A DNA stretch of 64,000 nucleotides from Cunninghamella blakesleeana (Eukaryota > Mucoromycota > Mucoromycetes > Mucorales > Cunninghamellaceae), in contig JAFCIZ010000011.1 in NCBI GenBank assembly GCA_017871115.1, forward strand, positions 389,501 through 453,500, in the 5' to 3' direction. The position numbers and the translations under genes are program-made. The notes beneath the pieces were generated by a model, which saw only the letters and a program-made list of their open reading frames with translations, ran no database searches and was not told where the DNA came from. Shown piece after piece: positions 1 through 11,988 of this stretch (positions are counted from its first letter, which is position 1; each line of letters starts with the position of its first letter).

Positions 1-91
1 CGGGCTTTGAAATATTAATTTGCTTGAATTTTTTTTTTTTTCACATCTTTTTCTTTTCAAAACATTCTTATGATCATTATTATAAGAGCTT

Positions 92-1375
92 TTACAAGTT
101 GATTAAATTAGCAGAGTGATCCTTTTGTCCTAAATCACCAAGACTCCACTATAAAAATTAATAAAGAAATATATATAAAGTAAGTAAAATAGAAATAGAA
201 TGATTAATATAAAAAAAAAGAAGATATAAAAACGACGTAAATAAAACTTACGTTATCTTCAATAGTGTGTAAGAGAGAATAATGATCGTATTTAGTATTA
301 TCTGAAGTAGCTGTTGAACTCCTTTTAAAGTCAGGACCAAATAAAACAGTTTGTACTTGATTAGGAATGGTATAATCTTTAGCTTCATCCCAAGTAGATA
401 CAAACATTGTATTAGTATTGAAAGCTGGTTCATCAATAACCCCTTTTTGACCATCTGTACCTTCTAAGAAGCCCTGGAACCAATTAGAAGCAAACGTTAA
501 ACTTGTATCATGTCCGTCATTATTCATCTATATATAAAATAAATGCAAAAATAGAAAAACAATAATAATCAGCGACCATCAATGTATACAATTAAATACA
601 CCGTCATCGCTACCAGCATTACTATGAATCAGTATATTGTTATTACATCAGGAGTATAAAAAACAAATTGAGGCACTTGCCCCTTAGCAATATCATCCAA
701 CAATTCATCAGCATTGACAATCTTGGCACATCGGTCTTCATTAGTTTGGATGGATTGAACAGACATAAAAGGATCGTGTTTACGAGCATACGTTCCACTT
801 TTCATTACAGTATTACAACCACTACTACCATCATAGCCTTCCATGTAACCTTTCCAGGAAATTCCTTTAGCTTCTAATAAATCAACAATAGAGGGACGAT
901 TTACAGTAACTTCTGAATCATCAGTAACACCATCCAAGGATCCAGTAATCAAACCAATGTAATTTGGTTGTGAAGGATGGGTTAAAGCAAAATAATTGGT
1001 AAGTTCAACTCCTAAATAAATAAATAAAAAAAAAATTATAGAGTTAACAAAGGCAAGAATTCACCCAATATATATATAAAAGAATGGTAGTAATAATAAA
1101 GACAAAAATTCATTATAATAGTAAAGAACAAGGAAATAGATTAAAATGATACATTCCTATTAATGTATACATATATATATACATCATTTACCATTATATT
1201 TGGTAGCTAAACTTCCAAAGAAAGGATCGCTATGGACTTTATCATAATTTTCATTTTCAAAAATAAAAATGACAACACGATCAAAATGTTTTCCTGAAAC
1301 TATATTGGATACAGGGGCAGCTTTTACAATAAAAATACTAGCAAGACAAGTAGCAGCAATGGAAAACAACTTCAT
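92..1375 (-). CDS. secreted acid phosphatase / phosphoesterase family protein
   Basis: Four exons on the minus strand (1375-1192, 1011-647, 527-252, 148-92) join in frame to 293 residues. The start is chosen because it opens a clear signal peptide (MKLFSIAATCLASIFIVKA). The body matches the fungal phosphoesterase/acid phosphatase family (PF04185 type): an early FENENYDKV motif, then HPSQPNYIGL, then YTPDMNNDGHDTS formed across the second splice, and a C-terminal DHYSLLHTIEDNWSLGDLG block formed across the last splice. Family members hydrolyse phosphate esters or phospholipids outside the cell. Donor GTAATA of intron 2 is slightly unusual but is the only one that restores the conserved motif. 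The length fits short fungal members. The family is well supported; the exact substrate is unknown. Confidence 0.88.
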
Positions 1376-2261
1376 AATAATATTCTAAATATAATATGTT
1401 TAAAAAAGAGATAAAAAGGGAAAAATAGAAATGGTTAAAAAAAGGAAAAAAGAAAAAAGAAAACACATTTTATATATGTCTTTACAATTCATCAGTTACT
1501 CAAAAAAAAAGACTTTTAACACATAACAGATACAATTATAGTTTAGTATAAATTGGAAAATATATATAATTATCTGTGTATAGTCTTTTTTATATATATA
1601 ATTGGTTGAATTGAAATACTATCATTTTGTACTACTTTTTAAGATAAATATGGGCGAGTGAATTTCTTTTAAAGCAACCACATGCTTACCCTTTATTATA
1701 AATTATTTAGAAAATTATTCCAATTATAGTTATTAATATTTTTTAAAATTATTATAAAAGATAAAAAAAAGGAAAAATAATTTATATAAAAAGTAAATTA
1801 GGGAAAAAGTATACACGCTCATTATTTTATTCTTCATTTTTTCATATACATCATGATAAAAATTTAACGATTTTAATTATTGTCATACATGGTTTTGTAT
1901 TTATTTATCTCAGGATCTCTCTCTCTCTCTTAACATATACAGTATTATGACTAGATTTTATCCTTTTTTTTTTACTAACTATTTTAATCAAATATTGATA
2001 TAAATGGTCAAGTTAAAGGTCTATATACGGTTATGATTAATATTATATATATTAATGTACTATGTTACTCGATAGACAATAATAGATTAAATGTCAAAAA
2101 TATTCAATAGATGAATAAATATATATGTATATAACAGAAAAAAATAAATAATACATAGAAGGAACCATTTAGTAAATTTATATATATATTAAAAATGATT
2201 AATATACCAATTTACGTATATATTTAGGAAAAATAAATACTTTTTGTTCTTTTTGACATTA
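1376..2261. other. intergenic, AT-rich, nothing recognised
   Basis: Upstream region of the phosphoesterase gene. It holds TA/TTTA simple sequence and a short CT run near 1915-1930. No reading frame of interest was seen. Confidence 0.5.
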
Positions 2262-2528
2262 TTATTTTAAACTAATATTATCATGAACACATTCTTGTGT
2301 TACAGAGTAAACAGTCTTACAGTTGCCTTTCTTGATCAAATTTTGTTTCTCAGTAGTAGATGAAATAAAAAAAATAAAATAAAAAAATATAATTTGTTAA
2401 TATTTCTCATTTTTTTATTATTTATGATCTTTTTTTAATATATTTCTTTATTTTACCAAATTGGGTAGTTGTAGCATAAACTATACCAATAAAAATATTA
2501 AATAAAAAATGGGTTTGTTGCTAACCAT
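2262..2528 (-). pseudogene. decayed member of the cystine-knot-like propeptide family
   Basis: The minus strand starts at 2528 with MVSNK followed by an apolar stretch like the signal exons of the intact family members at 48.4 and 23.5 kb. The frame is lost by a shift near 2507-2514, after which the expected exon end (IGIVYATTTQF and a phase-1 GTAAAA donor) is readable in another frame. The second exon keeps NLIKKGNC, similar to the SLTKREDC processing region of the 48.4 kb gene, but only two cysteines remain before the stop at 2262. It is either a broken copy or a strongly diverged one; the frameshift favours a pseudogene. Confidence 0.5.
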
Positions 2529-4185
2529 ATTGTTTACAAAATGATTGGAATAGTACAAATAAAAGAAACGAAGAAAGTGTGTATAAATATGTTTTTTTTA
2601 TAATATAAAACAATATAATTTATTATATAGATATATTTGATGATGGTAATGAAGAAGAAAATGAGCTTTATTAATTTTTTTTTAAGTTGCAAGTATGTTG
2701 GTATAGCTCATTTTCTAGCCTACGCCATATCTACAATAGTATTTTTTTTTATATAACATTGCTTTTTATTTGGTCTAAATGATAATAACAAAAGTTTATC
2801 TTGAATTATAAAAACAATAAAAAAAGGTTAAGACACATTGTTCGCCTCTTCCTATTTTTTGTATAGTTATTTTTTTATCTTTATCAGGTAGGATTGTAGC
2901 AGCATCATGGGCTGTATTAATAGAGAAACACAATAAACGAAAATACATTAATTGTTAAATTTATTTAATGGTAATGGTTTGAATAAAAAAATTAAAAAGT
3001 AGGTATGTTCTTTTTTATATATTTTCTTAACGTTCCTGTTTATTTTTTTTTTTTATTAACCACGCCATTACAGCTTTTTTTTTTTTTGGCGTCTCTCATA
3101 AGAATGGATCTTATTTTTTTTTTCTTTTTTCGAACCTAGACTGCTTTCTCTTCTCCTTTTTTTGAAAAAAAGAAAAAGAAAAAAGCTTATCCAAGAAAGC
3201 ACGTATTAAAAATGACTTCTCCCAACGAATCCCCTCCCCCTTGACCCTTTTTTTTTATTGAGGCGAAATAATATTAAGTTTGTTTTAAATCACTAAAAAT
3301 AAATTCCATTCAGAGTAGAGGTAGAGAAGCAGTTCTTACATTATATTTTTTATTACTATGGGCATTAAATAGTAATTATCTTTATCCTTATCTTATATAC
3401 TCTTTTATTATGTATTTTTTTTGACCCGACTACTTTTTGTTATTATAAAAAGACTATATTTTTTAAATTCAGATTCAAATTCCAATAGATATGCAAGACT
3501 TAAAATGTTTCTTAATTTTTTTATATGGAAAAATACAAATGATACGCATATATATATATATATATATATATATAATGATAGTCACCAGGCTATCCTATAA
3601 ATATAGTGCTTTCTTTATTTTAAAAAAAAAGAAAAAAGAGAAAAGCTACGCATACACATACGGTATTGAAAATAACCGATATATTATACAAGATCCAATC
3701 TACGTACCAAGAAATGCTTAATTATATATATGTTGGAGCTTCTTTTCCAAAAACACAGCCATAATAGTATTTTTAAAAAAAATGAAAAATCGGTACTTCT
3801 ATTGCCGTCTCTTGGCCTATTATTTTGTTTTATTTTATCCTGATTTTTGTTTTTTGTTTTATTTAATACCTACATATGTTAAATATAAAACTATATACAT
3901 GTATTATATTCATTAAATAAAAGTAAATTAAAAGATAACAAAATACAAATCCTGGTATTATTTATTTCTTTTCTAGAATTAAAATAACTTGCTAAAATTA
4001 AATGACAGTAAACTTGGTTTTGAATCTTTGTAAAACCAAACCACGTAACTTTACCAAATATAGTCTCATCATCATCATATTTTCGTCGGAAGTCAAAAAT
4101 ATTTTTTAGTTTTTTAAAGAATTTAAACTTTTCTCTTTTTTCTCTTTTCTCTTCCGTTTTTTTATAATTTTTTAATAATAAATCA
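2529..4185. other. intergenic, no gene recognised
   Basis: Long poly-T/poly-A runs, a TA microsatellite at 3548-3574 and a pyrimidine-rich stretch near 3050-3250. The reading frame around 3491-3721 is mostly translated TA repeat and is not credible. The right end is the promoter of the FAD oxidoreductase and has CT-rich sequence just before its start. Confidence 0.5.
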
Positions 4186-6215
4186 ATGGAAGAAGAAAAA
4201 GTAGTCAAAGTTGCAGTAATAGGATCTGGATTAGCAGGATTAACAGCTGCTTATTTATTAACTAAAGGAAATATTGAATCAAAACAACCTATAAAATTTG
4301 AAGTTCATTTATTTGAAAAAAATGAAATGATTGGTATGGACGCTGCTTCTATTACAATTGATAATGATAAAGATATTCGAATTGATGTAAAATAAGTCAT
4401 AAAAATCATAAAAATCATAATAATCGTAATAAAATAAATGAAAATATAAAAAAAAATACAGAAAGAATGAGAGATCAGTTTATTAAAAGGTATTATCATT
4501 GTTTATTAGGTACCGATGAGATCTTTTATGTCAGGTAATAATTATAAATAATAAACAACAAAAAAATAACAAACAAATAAATAATTATAAATCAAAAAAT
4601 TGTTTATTTTTGATCCCCTCCTCCACCCTTTTTTAAAAATAATTATTTATTTACTTTTTTTTAAAAAAAACAGGTTATTATTCACACCTCACTAAATTAT
4701 ATCAACACCTTGGTATCACTTCTAAACCTGCAAAGTTTAGTTTTGGTTGGTATACAGTTGAATCTCCTTCACCAGCATCATCACCCGCTTCTTCTTCTCC
4801 ACCTTCACCTCCACCTGAACATGATATTATTTCTTGGACAAATAATACTTCTTATCTAACTTATAGTGGATCTAAAACCATAGGAAGATTACACATTCCT
4901 TCTTCAACATCAACAAAAAATGATACTACAAATGATTATATGACACAACTCTTTTCTTCTTGGTGGATCATGTTAACCGTAGCATTCTCTTATACTTGGT
5001 TAATGGTGAACACACTTTGGTTACATTATCGTGGTCATTTACGTAACCCTCACCATCCTATAGCTAATATGACTTTGGGTCAATGGTTTCAACAAGTTCA
5101 TATTCAACCCTATTTCATCCACCACGTTTTTATACCTTTATTTGCTGCCGTTTGTACCAATTCTTGGAAAGCCATGTTGGAATATCCTGCTACTGAAGTA
5201 TTAGGTAAAAAAAAAAAAAAAAAAAATAGCCAAGTACGAGGTATGATGACTGATTATATAACCTTTCGTTTCAAAATATTTTTCTCTCCTTTTTAAAATA
5301 GAGTACATGGCCATGGGGTTATTTCAAGAATCGTATGTTGTAACGCAAGGTGTTCGTCAAGTCGTAGAAAAATTAGCCAAACCTATCCCTCATATTCATC
5401 TGAATACATGCATTCAATCTATTCAGCCTAAAAATGGTCAACAGCAGTATGGAGGAGAAGAGCAAAAAGGATATATTTTAACGGATGAAAAAGGGAATAT
5501 TTATGAATGTGATCATTTAATCTTTGCTACCCAGGCTAACCAAGCGTATGATATGTTGAAACAATGTTATAATGAAAACAACAACAGTAATAATGAATCC
5601 TTTTTAAAGGGTTTAAAACAACAAATGGTTATGTTAAAAAAATTCAACTATGATAAATCTTTAGTGATCAATCATACAGATAGTCGATTATTACCCAGCG
5701 ATAAAAACCAATGGCGTGCCTTAAATTTAGCCAAGGTCAATGAAAATGTACCCTCTTATGGTAAATGGATTGTCCCCTTTCCTTATGATACCACCATGAC
5801 CACTCATATTATCAATATGACTCATTCATCAACAAAATATCATCATCCTCAACAAAATCAATTATATTTACAAACAACTAACCCATGTATTGATATCGAT
5901 CCAAAATATATCTTATCAGTATCTTGGTTTGAAAGGGCTACAGTGACACTGGATTCTAAAAAAGCTATAGAACAAGATTTATTCCCTATGAAGTCAAAGA
6001 AAGATAGAGAAGAAAAGGGTATGGATGGAAAGCATGAAGAGAATGATGATCAAATTACTTTGGGTCCTTGCCAAGGTTTAAATGGAATTTGGTTTGTGGG
6101 TTCTTATTGTTGGCGCGGAATTCCTTTATTAGAAGGTTGTGTGGCTAGTTCGGAAAAGGTTGTTCTTCATGGTATTGCATTATCAGAAGGTGTTTCAATG
6201 AAAAAACCTTGGTGA
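4186..6215 (+). CDS. FAD/NAD(P)-binding amine-oxidase-like oxidoreductase
   Basis: Four exons (4186-4386, 4510-4534, 4674-5204, 5302-6215) give 556 residues. The N-terminus VAVIGSGLAGLTAAYLL is a classic Rossmann dinucleotide (FAD) fold, and the C-terminal LNGIWFVGSYCWRGIPLLEG block (about residues 503-522) is the second FAD contact of amine-oxidase/phytoene-desaturase-like flavoproteins. The gene resembles the predicted NAD/FAD-binding proteins of the COG2907 type, often found with fatty-acid cyclopropanation genes; no such partner is here. Exon 2 is only 25 bases and encodes PMRSFMSG, which restores continuity. A Ser/Pro-rich insert (about residues 104-120) and a hydrophobic stretch WWIMLTVAFSYTWLMVNTLW (about residues 165-184) suggest membrane contact. 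Substrate unknown. Confidence 0.82.
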
Positions 6216-6613
6216 GATCAATTAAATTGACTTAAAATATAAGGTTTTTATATATCTATACATAATTATTAATTTACTTTAATATCATCTTATCATCTTA
6301 ATCATAATATAATAATTAGAAATATATATATATACATATATATTTATTTATTTATTTATTTATTTATTTTCATTTTTTCCTCTTCATTGTTATTTTTACT
6401 TCATTAATAAAAAAAATATATTTTCATATTTTTTTTAACAATCATCATTTAATAATATGCGAAAATTACAAAGTTAGCAGATATAAATAGGTAAAAAATC
6501 AAACAGTTACTAAATTGAGGATCGGAATTTTAAAGGCTATTTAACAAAAAAATTTTCAGATTTTTAAAAAAAACCTTTTCTTTGCTTAAGCAAATTTATA
6601 TTCAACATAAAAA
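6216..6613. other. intergenic between FAD oxidoreductase and RRP41
   Basis: Contains a TTTA tandem run near 6340-6370 and otherwise AT-rich sequence. It serves as the 3' region of one gene and the promoter of the next, both on the plus strand. Confidence 0.5.
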
Positions 6614-7827
6614 ATGGTAAATTATATAAAGTCATATATAAGTATAGATTAAAAATGTATATTATAAATAAATAAATAAATAAATAATAGAATGAAACTA
6701 ATTATATTACTTTTTGTTTTCTTTTATCATTATGTATATCTCATTGAAAAACAATAACAACAAAAATATTTAGTCACGATTAGAATTAATAACACCAGAA
6801 GGTAAGAAAAGAGAGTAATAATAAATTTATAGATCGATACACAAAATAAAAGAAGCGGACAAGACCCAACCAGCTCGTATTTACTTATTATCATTATTTT
6901 CTATTATTATCATTACTACTATTTTGTTTGCATTTAAATATAAATATATTATTAGGGCTTCGAGTGGATGGTAGAAGAGCTAATGAATTAAGAAAAATCA
7001 CTGCCAAAACGTCTGTTTTCAGTCAAGCCGATGGATCTGCATATATTGAACAAGGTAATACCAAATGTTTGGTTGCTGTCTATGGCCCAAGAGAATCCCG
7101 CCATAGACAACATAGTTTATTAGATCGTGCCAATATAAACGTAGAATTCAATGTTGCACCCTTTAGTACGAGTGAACGTAAAAAAAGAAATAAAATGGAT
7201 AAACGTAATATTGAATTAAGTCACTGTATACAGCATACCTTTGAACCTATTATTCAAACACAACAATTCCCTCGTTCTCAAATTGATATATATATTCAAT
7301 TATTTCAACATGATGGTAGTATGTTACAAACATGTATCAATACAACAACTTTGGCTTTAATTGATGCTGGGATTCCTATGACAGATTTTATTTGCGCTTG
7401 TTCTGCGGGTTGTATTGATAATAAAACAGCAATTTTGGATTTAAATAACATTGAAGAAAATTCAGACACTCCCGAATTAACATTGGCAATTTTACCTAGA
7501 TCTGGAAAAGTTAATTTAATAGAGGTAAAATCTTTAGTTTAAATAGAAAAAAGGAAAGTGAAATGATGGGAAAAAGAAGATAACTTTGATAATGGAGGGA
7601 AGGAAAGGAAAAAAAGAAAAATTATCAATGTCTAATCATCGCTATTCTCTCTATATATATGTATACATATATATATTTACTTTAACTAGTTGGAATCTCG
7701 TTTGCATATTGAACATTTGGAAAGTGTTACTGAATTAGCAAAAGAAGGATGTTTACAAATACATGAAACTTTAAGTGATGTAGTTAGAGATAATATGGAG
7801 CATTTGTTAAATAGAATGAACGCATAA
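6614..7827 (+). CDS. RRP41: exosome complex subunit RRP41 (RNase PH domain)
   Basis: Exons 6614-6616, 6774-6801, 6956-7524 and 7690-7827 give exactly 245 residues, the usual length of RRP41/EXOSC4. The protein begins MSRLELITPEGLRVDGRRANELR and contains GSAYIEQGNTKCLVAVYGPR, RANINVEFNVAPFS and SRLHIEHLESVTELAKEG, all family hallmarks of this ring subunit of the RNA exosome, which supports 3'-to-5' RNA processing and decay in nucleus and cytoplasm. Eukaryotic RRP41 keeps the RNase PH fold but is generally catalytically inactive outside plants. The first coding exon is only the ATG: the donor GTAAAT follows it directly, and the acceptor TTTAG precedes TCACGA. No other in-frame ATG precedes the conserved SRLELITPEG. 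It is followed on the same strand by the transporter about 2.3 kb away. Confidence 0.95.
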
Positions 7828-9242
7828 ATTAGTTATAATTATAATAATAATAATAATAATAAAAGGGTTATAAAGGTAAATTATATGTGAATAATAAATA
7901 ATAAATAACAGTTGTAATTTATCATCAATAATCAGTATAATAAAAATAAAGGCATACGTATTAAATATCACGGTGTATAGAGGAACAATTTATATATTGG
8001 GAAAAAAAAAACTACTATGAATGTTATTATAATATCTTTAAAACAATTAAATTCGGTTTGAGAATTGATATAAATAAAATATAAACTATAAAAATAAAAG
8101 AAACATATATATATATGGTTTGTCTGTTTTTAATATAATATATTTCAACTTTGGTATGATTTTACATTTGTATAGTTTAGCATAAAGCTTTATGTTCTTT
8201 TTTTTATTCAATACATACCCATGATGCATGATCCCTATTCACCCTCAAAGATTTTTTTTCTTCAATTCATTAAAACTATTGATTTATCAAAAAATATTAA
8301 CGTATAGAAATTACAGTTATTTTTTGAAATGAAGTTTAGCTTAATTTACTGGCGTCATCAGTTAATCAGATATGTTTTGAAGACAATCCTTTTTGTGTAT
8401 GTAATTGCCTTTTTTTATCTTCAAGTTTGAGTTAATGTATTATTATTTTTATTGTTGGTGCTTTTATTTCATTTTGGATCCATCATTTGTAAATGTCTAT
8501 TTACCTATTTATCTATCAAAGGATGAATCGTTGAAATTACCGGTCTTTTTTCTATTTGGCGATACATTAATTCGATGCGAGGCATTCTTCTACATATTCT
8601 ACCAATATTTGTTTATTGCCATTAGGTGAATATGGAATACTTTTTTTTTCATTTTTGATGTCTTTAATTTTTTTATTCCCTATTTTTTTGAAAAAAAAAA
8701 TCATTGAAGAGGGGAGGTCATGAGTATATTACTATTTTAATTTATTTTTATATTAATATTATCAATAGAAGCAATAGTAATTGATAAATAAATGAATGAT
8801 ACTTACAAAAGAAAATGGGTTAAATCTCTGTTGTCAAATTATATTTTTGTACTAATTGACAAACACCACGCAATTTTGATCTAACCATGTATGTAATTGA
8901 AAATAGACTTTTTTTAAAAAAATGCTAAATAAAGTAAAAAATATCACAGTATTTGTATTATTAAAAAGAAAAAATTCGTTTTTTTATTATATTTACATAT
9001 CAATTTACTAAATAAATATAGAATATTTAATATTATCTTTATATAAATTTTATTTGTTAAAAAGATGAATATGGCCAACTGGATCCTAAACTTGTAAGAG
9101 GTTAAAATAATTACTCTCTCAAATATATATATATATATATATATTTATTAAATAATGATTCATCAAAACATCATTGTTTAAATTACATTTTTTTTTAGAA
9201 AAGCAAAAACAAATCGCAATCTATTATTATTCACTTTATCAT

Positions 9243-9247
<5 letters not shown>

Positions 9248-9277
<30 letters not shown>
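9248..9277. repeat. TA microsatellite
   Basis: Uninterrupted alternating AT dinucleotides, one of many such tracts in this window. Confidence 0.9.
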
Positions 9278-9279
<2 letters not shown>

Positions 9280-9681
9280 TTTCATGCAAGGTAATTCTAA
9301 ATTCATGATCATGGGAAACTGAGAGCAACTATTATTTTTTTCTAAAAAAGCATATATATGATTATAAATATGATTATAAAAAAAAGGAAGGAAAAGGTGA
9401 TTCATTCTACTATTATTATTATTTATTCAAATTATTCTTATCATTAAATAATGTTAATAAAAAACTCATTTTCATTTATTATATATTTTTTTTATTGGTA
9501 TGACACATGTCACTATTCTGTCAGGTAATGTGTATCTATATATTTATTATATATTTTAGCTACTATTGTTGCTGGAAATCAAAAAAGGGTACATTTTTGA
9601 TCGTTGTAACCTAAGGAGATCTGAGAAACAAAAATGCAAAAGTGGTTGTATAAATAGTGTACCTACTTGTGATTTGTACAC

Positions 9682-9710
9682 TTTTTTTTTTTTTTTTTAA
9701 AAAAAAAAAA
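9682..9710. repeat. T(17)A(12) palindromic tract
   Basis: A run of T passes directly into a run of A. The same design recurs at 13175-13199, 30167-30203, 31358-31380, 44428-44446, about 58019-58045 and 62565-62597. Such tracts exclude nucleosomes in other fungi; the role here is inference. Confidence 0.85.
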
Positions 9711-10100
9711 CTCAAATGCTATGATAAGAAAATGGGGTTTGATCTTCCTATTTTTCAACCCAACAAAAAAAAAAAAAATACGTCGATCATTTAGATCATT
9801 ATTAAAAAAACGCTTTTATTAATAATAATAATAATAAAAATAACCAATATTAATAGAGTAATGTTATTATACATGTATAAATATATACACATATACACAT
9901 ACATATATTCATAATCATTATTTTATTTTTTAAAGTGGGAGGAATGGAGTATACTTGTTCGATTTTGTGAATTAGTTAGATGTGCGGAGATTATATAATA
10001 ATCTAAGATATTTAGAGTTTTTTTTTGATCTCTCTTCCTTTTTCTTTCCATCAATCTTTTTTTTTAAACAATAAAAGTTTATTTTATTTTATTTTCTAAT

Positions 10101-11988
10101 ATGGAAAAAGTAGAAGAAAAATCAATTCATAATGAAAAGAGTGATGATATGATAAAAGAAACAAATCCTATTGAACCACCAGACGGTGGCAGAGGTTGGT
10201 TGGTAGTATTTGGTGCTTTTTGTGTGAGTAAAAATTGAAAAAGCTTAAAGAAAAAAAAATTAAGGATAATCTTTTTTTGTTTCATTGTTTATTTATTTTT
10301 TAATCTTCTTTCTCCACTTTTTTTATTTTATTTTTTCCAATAGGGTTTATTTTCCATGTAATAATAAAATATAAAACGAATCACTATTTTTTTTTTTATA
10401 TTTATTTTACTTTTTTACTCATACACCTCCCTTTTCCTCTTTTTCTATTACTACTCTTTTTTAGATATGGCGTGAATTATTCATGGGGTGTTTTTTTAAG
10501 AACATACAACAAACAAGTTTATATTGGTGAAATGACAAAGTTATCATGGATTGGATCTATTTGTATTGCTTTCTTTTTTATTACCGGTCCTTTTAACGAT
10601 TGGATTACACGTAAACTTGGTTATACCCTTATGTTGAGTATTTCTACAATATTATGTCCTCTTTCCTTAATGCTGGCTTCTATTAGTCATTCTATATGGC
10701 AATTATATTTAACACAAGGGTTACTTTTTGGTATTGGGGCCTCTTTTACATGGTTTAGGTAAAAAGATATAATAGTAATAATAATAGTAGTAATAGTAGT
10801 AGAAATAATATAAATATGTATATTTATGTATATGTGTTCTTTCTCTTTTGTTTTTTATTTCTTTTTTTTATATTAGTTGCATCCCTGCTGTCCAGCAGTG
10901 GTTCTCTAAAAAACGAGGTATTGCTATTGGGTTGGCCATGTTTGGATCTGGTATAGGCGGCCTTGTTATGTCGAATATCACACAAGCCATTATCTCTTCT
11001 TCATTAGGTTATCGATGGGCTTTACGTATCCTTGGATTCATTTGTTTAATATTTTTATTCATTGCTACACTATTAGTTAAGCCTTTTGATGGGTACCGTG
11101 ATCCTAATATAAAAGATACAACACCAATGATTAAAAAACAATTACGCCTTTTAAAAAGTGTGGAATTTAATTTATTATTATCGGTTGCTTTTATTACAAC
11201 ATTTGGTTATTTGGTAAGCAAAAAATAAATAAATTAACAGAATCTTATCTACATATACATAAAAGAAGAAGGAGAAAATGAAATCTGAATGGTTTTTTAA
11301 TAATGAATCTACTACTTTTTCTTTTATATGTTATTTTCAAATTATATATAGGTTCCTTCCTTTTTATTACCATGTATATATATAATAATATAAAAAACAA
11401 AAATACAAAAAATAAATTGATTATCACTGATATTTATTTATATACGTTTCTATTTTATTTTTTTATTAAATAGCCTATGCTGATTATTTAGGATTGAATC
11501 CATGGATTGGAACCAACTTATCTGCCATTTTATCAGGAATTAATTCCATTTCCAAATTAATCGTCGGATGGACAGGTGATCGATTAGGAAGACTGAATAC
11601 ATTTGCATTATGTACCTTTTTATGTGGAATCATGAGTTTAGCTATTTGGACAAATGCTAAAACGGAGGCAAGTATATGGGTCTTTTCAGTCCTTTATGGA
11701 TTATTTGGTGGTGGTTATTTAACCATGTTGGCAGCTATTGTACCTCAAATTGGTGGATATGAACATATTAGTGAAGCTAATGGTTTGATGTATTTCTTAA
11801 ATTTACCGGGTTATCTTGTGGGAACTCCTATTGCTTCTGCTATTATAAACGTTTCAAAACCTACTACTGGAGTAGTACATTATGAATATGCAGCTATTTG
11901 GGCAGGGTTATTAATGAGTGTGGGTGGTATCTTGGCTTTTATTTTAAGAATTTATAAAGTGGGTTGGTCTTGGAAAATCAAAGTCTGA
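10101..11988 (+). CDS. MFS monocarboxylate-type transporter (MCT/MCH family)
   Basis: Six exons (10101-10223, 10344-10357, 10465-10758, 10877-11213, 11352-11373, 11474-11988) give 434 residues. The signature PPDGGRGWLVVFGAF at the start of helix 1 is the MCT-family motif, and SWGVF, GIAIGLAMFGSGIGG and GWTGDRLGRLN (the loop between helices 8 and 9) fit a 12-helix major-facilitator transporter of the plasma or organelle membrane. Two exons are tiny: 14 bases (GLFS) and 22 bases (VPSFLLP). The 22-base exon is needed; without it the frame after 11213 hits a stop. The charged N-terminus of about 30 residues is cytoplasmic by family rule. Substrate is not predictable: fungal relatives carry monocarboxylates, riboflavin or other small molecules. 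Confidence 0.88.

Larger units (their letters stand above)
7828..10100. other. 2.3 kb intergenic, no gene recognised
   Basis: AT-rich throughout with a TA microsatellite at 9248-9277 and a long T17A12 palindrome at 9682-9710. A 74-codon open frame at 8405-8629 is apolar, has no recognisable motif and is judged spurious. The right end is the transporter promoter. Confidence 0.5.

Noticed and set aside
3491..3721. 76-codon plus-strand frame
   Set aside because: Mostly translated TA microsatellite and poly-A; no motif and no promoter context.
3891..4208. 105-codon minus-strand frame
   Set aside because: Covers the promoter of the FAD oxidoreductase; Lys/Phe-rich, no motif.
8405..8629. 74-codon plus-strand frame in the RRP41/transporter spacer
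   Set aside because: Aromatic-rich low-complexity translation of AT sequence with no recognisable domain.
11214..11473. Apparent frameshift in the transporter between helices 7 and 8
   Set aside because: Resolved by a 22-base exon at 11352-11373 that encodes VPSFLLP and restores the frame.
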